7,084 nucleotides of DNA. It comes from Methanobacteriota archaeon (GTDB lineage: Archaea; Thermoplasmatota; Poseidoniia; Poseidoniales; Poseidoniaceae). The stretch is taken from the NCBI GenBank assembly GCA_002694245.1, contig NZLM01000095.1:1-7084 (forward strand), given 5' to 3'. Made by a program: the position numbers and the translations under genes. Shown one piece after another: positions 5,474-7,084 of this stretch. The notes beneath the pieces are model-generated. The model searched no databases, had not been told where the DNA came from, and was given only the letters and a program-made list of their open reading frames with translations. Every line of letters begins with the position of its first letter. The stretch's first letter is position 1.

Positions 5474-6640
5474 TTGGGCGATGAAGATACCCTTCTCAAT
5501 TTGACATCAGCAAACCTAAACACAGGTCTGCGAGGTGTTCCAGTAGGGACCTGTAGAACTTCATTTGTTACTCCTGAACAAGGTGTCCATTATTGTGGAT
5601 ACCCAATTAGCGAACTTGCTATGATGTCTCCTGAAGATATTATTTTCCTGTTGTTCCACAAAGAATTGCCAGACTTGGAACAATCTGTTGAGTTTAGAAA
5701 AAATTTGCAAAGCCGAGGAGCACTGCCAGATGGTGTAGAAGAAGTCTTGGCTACTCTTCCTGTCAACGGCCATCCAATGGATTGGCTATCTATTGGCATT
5801 CACACCCTAGGTATGCTTGACTGCAAAAATGATTGGAGAGAAGATGCCCTAAATCTCATTGCAAGATTGCCAAGATTACTTGGACTAATTTTCAGATACA
5901 GAGAAGAGAGATTGACCAATATCCCAGCTGATGATTTATCTCTACCTTTAGTTGCTAGATTCACTAACACTGTCGATTTAACAGATATTGACAAAGCGGT
6001 CATGAATAGGGTCCTATCTACTTACCTAGTATTGCACATGGATCATGGTGGAGGAAACCTCTCAACATTTGCTGGGAAGGCGGTGGCAAGTGGACATGCA
6101 ACAGTGTATTCTTCAATGGCTGGAGCAATGAATGCCTTATCTGGCCCACTTCACGGAAGAGCAAATCAATCCTGTTTCGAATTTGTGAAGAGAATTGGCA
6201 CGCATGACCCTGCTGAAGTAGAGAATTTTGTCCGAGGAGAACTTGAAGCACGAAGACCAGTTTTCGGATTTGGGCATGCAGTCCTCAGGTCGGAAGACCC
6301 AAGAGCTACTGCACAGTTTGAGCTTGGAGAGGAAATATGTCCTGATGATGAGTACTTCAAAACAATCAGAGTTTTGAGAGAAATTGCTCCTAAGGTTTTA
6401 TCTGAGAATCCTAAAATCAGAAATCCAAACGCTAACGTTGACATTGCAAGCGGCACACTGCTGAACTTTGTTGGACTTGTTGATGCTGAATATTACACCA
6501 CTTTCTTTGGCTGGGCTAGGGTTGCTGGAATTGGGGCACAAATCGTTGATGAGAGGACTGTCATGCGAGACGGCAGAGGCATTCCGATTTATCGACCGAA
6601 ATACATAGCGGAGGAACAAACCCTTCGTTACATAGATTGA
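5474..6640 (+). CDS. gltA: Citrate synthase, eukaryotic/mitochondrial-type catalytic core
   Basis: This 388-residue enzyme should condense acetyl-CoA with oxaloacetate to give citrate and CoA, entering the TCA cycle in the cytoplasm. The catalytic residues are visible: H227 in GPLHGRANQ, H268 in GFGHAVLR and D323 in NVDIASG. Substrate-binding positions are also present: H191 in DHGGGN, R277 in DPRA, R349 in GWARVAG and R374 in YRPK. GHAVLRxxDPR and DHxGGN are the forms of mitochondrial citrate synthase; usual prokaryotic enzymes have GHRVYK and DHELNAS. The distances H191-H227, H268-D323 and D323-R349 match those recalled for the pig heart enzyme, while H227-H268 is five residues shorter. The N-terminus is shorter than in mitochondrial forms. 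An in-frame TAA at 5468-5470 lies two codons upstream, so TTG at 5474 is the only start that keeps the N-terminal strands. The gene stands alone after a 130-base gap. The gene symbol is generic. Confidence 0.93.
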   Translation: MGDEDTLLNLTSANLNTGLRGVPVGTCRTSFVTPEQGVHYCGYPISELAMMSPEDIIFLLFHKELPDLEQSVEFRKNLQSRGALPDGVEEVLATLPVNGHPMDWLSIGIHTLGMLDCKNDWREDALNLIARLPRLLGLIFRYREERLTNIPADDLSLPLVARFTNTVDLTDIDKAVMNRVLSTYLVLHMDHGGGNLSTFAGKAVASGHATVYSSMAGAMNALSGPLHGRANQSCFEFVKRIGTHDPAEVENFVRGELEARRPVFGFGHAVLRSEDPRATAQFELGEEICPDDEYFKTIRVLREIAPKVLSENPKIRNPNANVDIASGTLLNFVGLVDAEYYTTFFGWARVAGIGAQIVDERTVMRDGRGIPIYRPKYIAEEQTLRYID

Positions 6641-7084
6641 ATTACTGGTCTGGCGGTCTTTCCACAACCTCTGTGTCCAATCATTCTGATAGCATCCCAT
6701 CCGAGTTGCTCATCACTAATTTCATGCCAAGCCGCCACATCCTCTGGTACAATTCCATTCTCAAGACCCTTCCACTGCTCATCGGTTAATGGCATAGTAG
6801 CAGGCCTTAGCCACCTTTTGCTTCCACATGGTAGTGTCATATCTGGATCAGCGAAATCAGTTAAGATAGATAATCCAGCATTCAATAAGTCTCTTTCTAG
6901 GTATGGATGACCAGGCCAAACATAGACCGGGAAATCACCCCGAAATTTGTTTAGTCTACGCAAGCCATTCCCCTTTAGCCCGACTGGAGTTCCAAGGTGT
7001 AAGTACCGTTTTATTCCTTCAAAATAATCTACTGCACAAGGCATCATTGGAGCGCCTGAATTTTTTTGTGACTTCAATAATCTA
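6628..7084 (-). CDS. Hypothetical protein, possibly 5'-truncated by the window edge
   Basis: The frame is open from the right edge to a TAA at 6628-6630 and gives about 150 residues. No family is recognised. It is soluble with no membrane segment or signal peptide. Visible features are FPVYVWPGHPYLERD, a segment LTDFADPDM, a Cys in LPCGSKRW and a C-terminal IGHRGCGK. The last resembles no complete P-loop and should not be read as an ATP site. Possible starts are TTG at 7077-7075 and the paired ATGs at 7047-7042 (MMPCAVDYF). None has a ribosome site, and the frame stays open to the edge, so the true start may lie outside. The end overlaps the citrate synthase end by 13 bases in the opposite direction. 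Coding is favoured by its length, by even amino-acid composition and by the absence of another gene in this stretch. Confidence 0.65.
   Translation of the reverse strand, partial: RLLKSQKNSGAPMMPCAVDYFEGIKRYLHLGTPVGLKGNGLRRLNKFRGDFPVYVWPGHPYLERDLLNAGLSILTDFADPDMTLPCGSKRWLRPATMPLTDEQWKGLENGIVPEDVAAWHEISDEQLGWDAIRMIGHRGCGKTARPVIQSM

Noticed and set aside
6166..6456. 96-residue minus-strand open frame
   Set aside because: It lies inside the citrate synthase catalytic core, which is certain; this is a shadow frame.
6640..6680. HRGCGKT in the right-end protein as a Walker A motif
   Set aside because: It lies within about 20 residues of the C-terminus, lacks the GxxxxGK spacing, and no Walker B could follow.
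7061..7067. Run of seven T as an archaeal terminator for citrate synthase
   Set aside because: It is more than 400 bases beyond the stop and lies inside the opposing open frame; no other T-rich site supports it.
1..7084. CRISPR array, insertion sequence, tRNA or rRNA
   Set aside because: No regularly spaced repeats, transposase motifs with terminal repeats, cloverleaf or rRNA stretches were seen.

Overview
The window most likely comes from a marine euryarchaeon, probably Thermoplasmatota of the Marine Group II/Poseidoniales type. The evidence is a DUF835 domain protein (a family found mainly in Euryarchaeota), acidic protein tails, moderately AT-rich DNA, a strong Shine-Dalgarno site inside an operon, and at least one lead gene with a TATA-like box about 25 bases before its start codon and no room for a leader. 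The lineage is inferred from gene content. No rRNA, tRNA, CRISPR array or transposon was seen.

Layout from left to right. Bases 1-41 may hold the last 12 codons of a plus-strand gene. Two minus-strand genes for small membrane proteins follow: a four-helix protein (43-675) and a two-helix protein (717-1331). Neither family is recognised. A divergent intergenic region of about 100 bases separates them from a plus-strand operon of three tightly coupled genes. The first (1437-3137) encodes a DUF835 protein with a DUF2226/DUF4388-like N-terminus and a long acidic-then-basic tail. The second (3134-4885) encodes an AAA+ ATPase of the DnaA/Hda type. The third (4882-5343) encodes a YkgJ-type protein with a CxxxCxxCC cluster. 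Both junctions are ATGA stop/start overlaps.

A 130-base intergenic region with three inverted repeats and a TATA-like element leads into a citrate synthase gene (5474-6640, TTG start). Its catalytic motifs are of the eukaryotic/mitochondrial type, not the usual archaeal type. It converges on, and overlaps by 13 bases, an unrecognised minus-strand gene (6628 to the right edge) that may be cut off at its 5' end.

The most interesting content is the three-gene operon. A bacterial replication-initiator-like ATPase without a recognisable DNA-binding domain is translationally coupled to a DUF835 sensor-like protein and a metal-binding Cys-cluster protein. Orc1/Cdc6, not DnaA, normally serves initiation in archaea, so this ATPase probably does something else. 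A nucleotide-driven switch or loader that takes input from the DUF835 protein is an inference only. The citrate synthase is a separate metabolic gene that feeds the TCA cycle.
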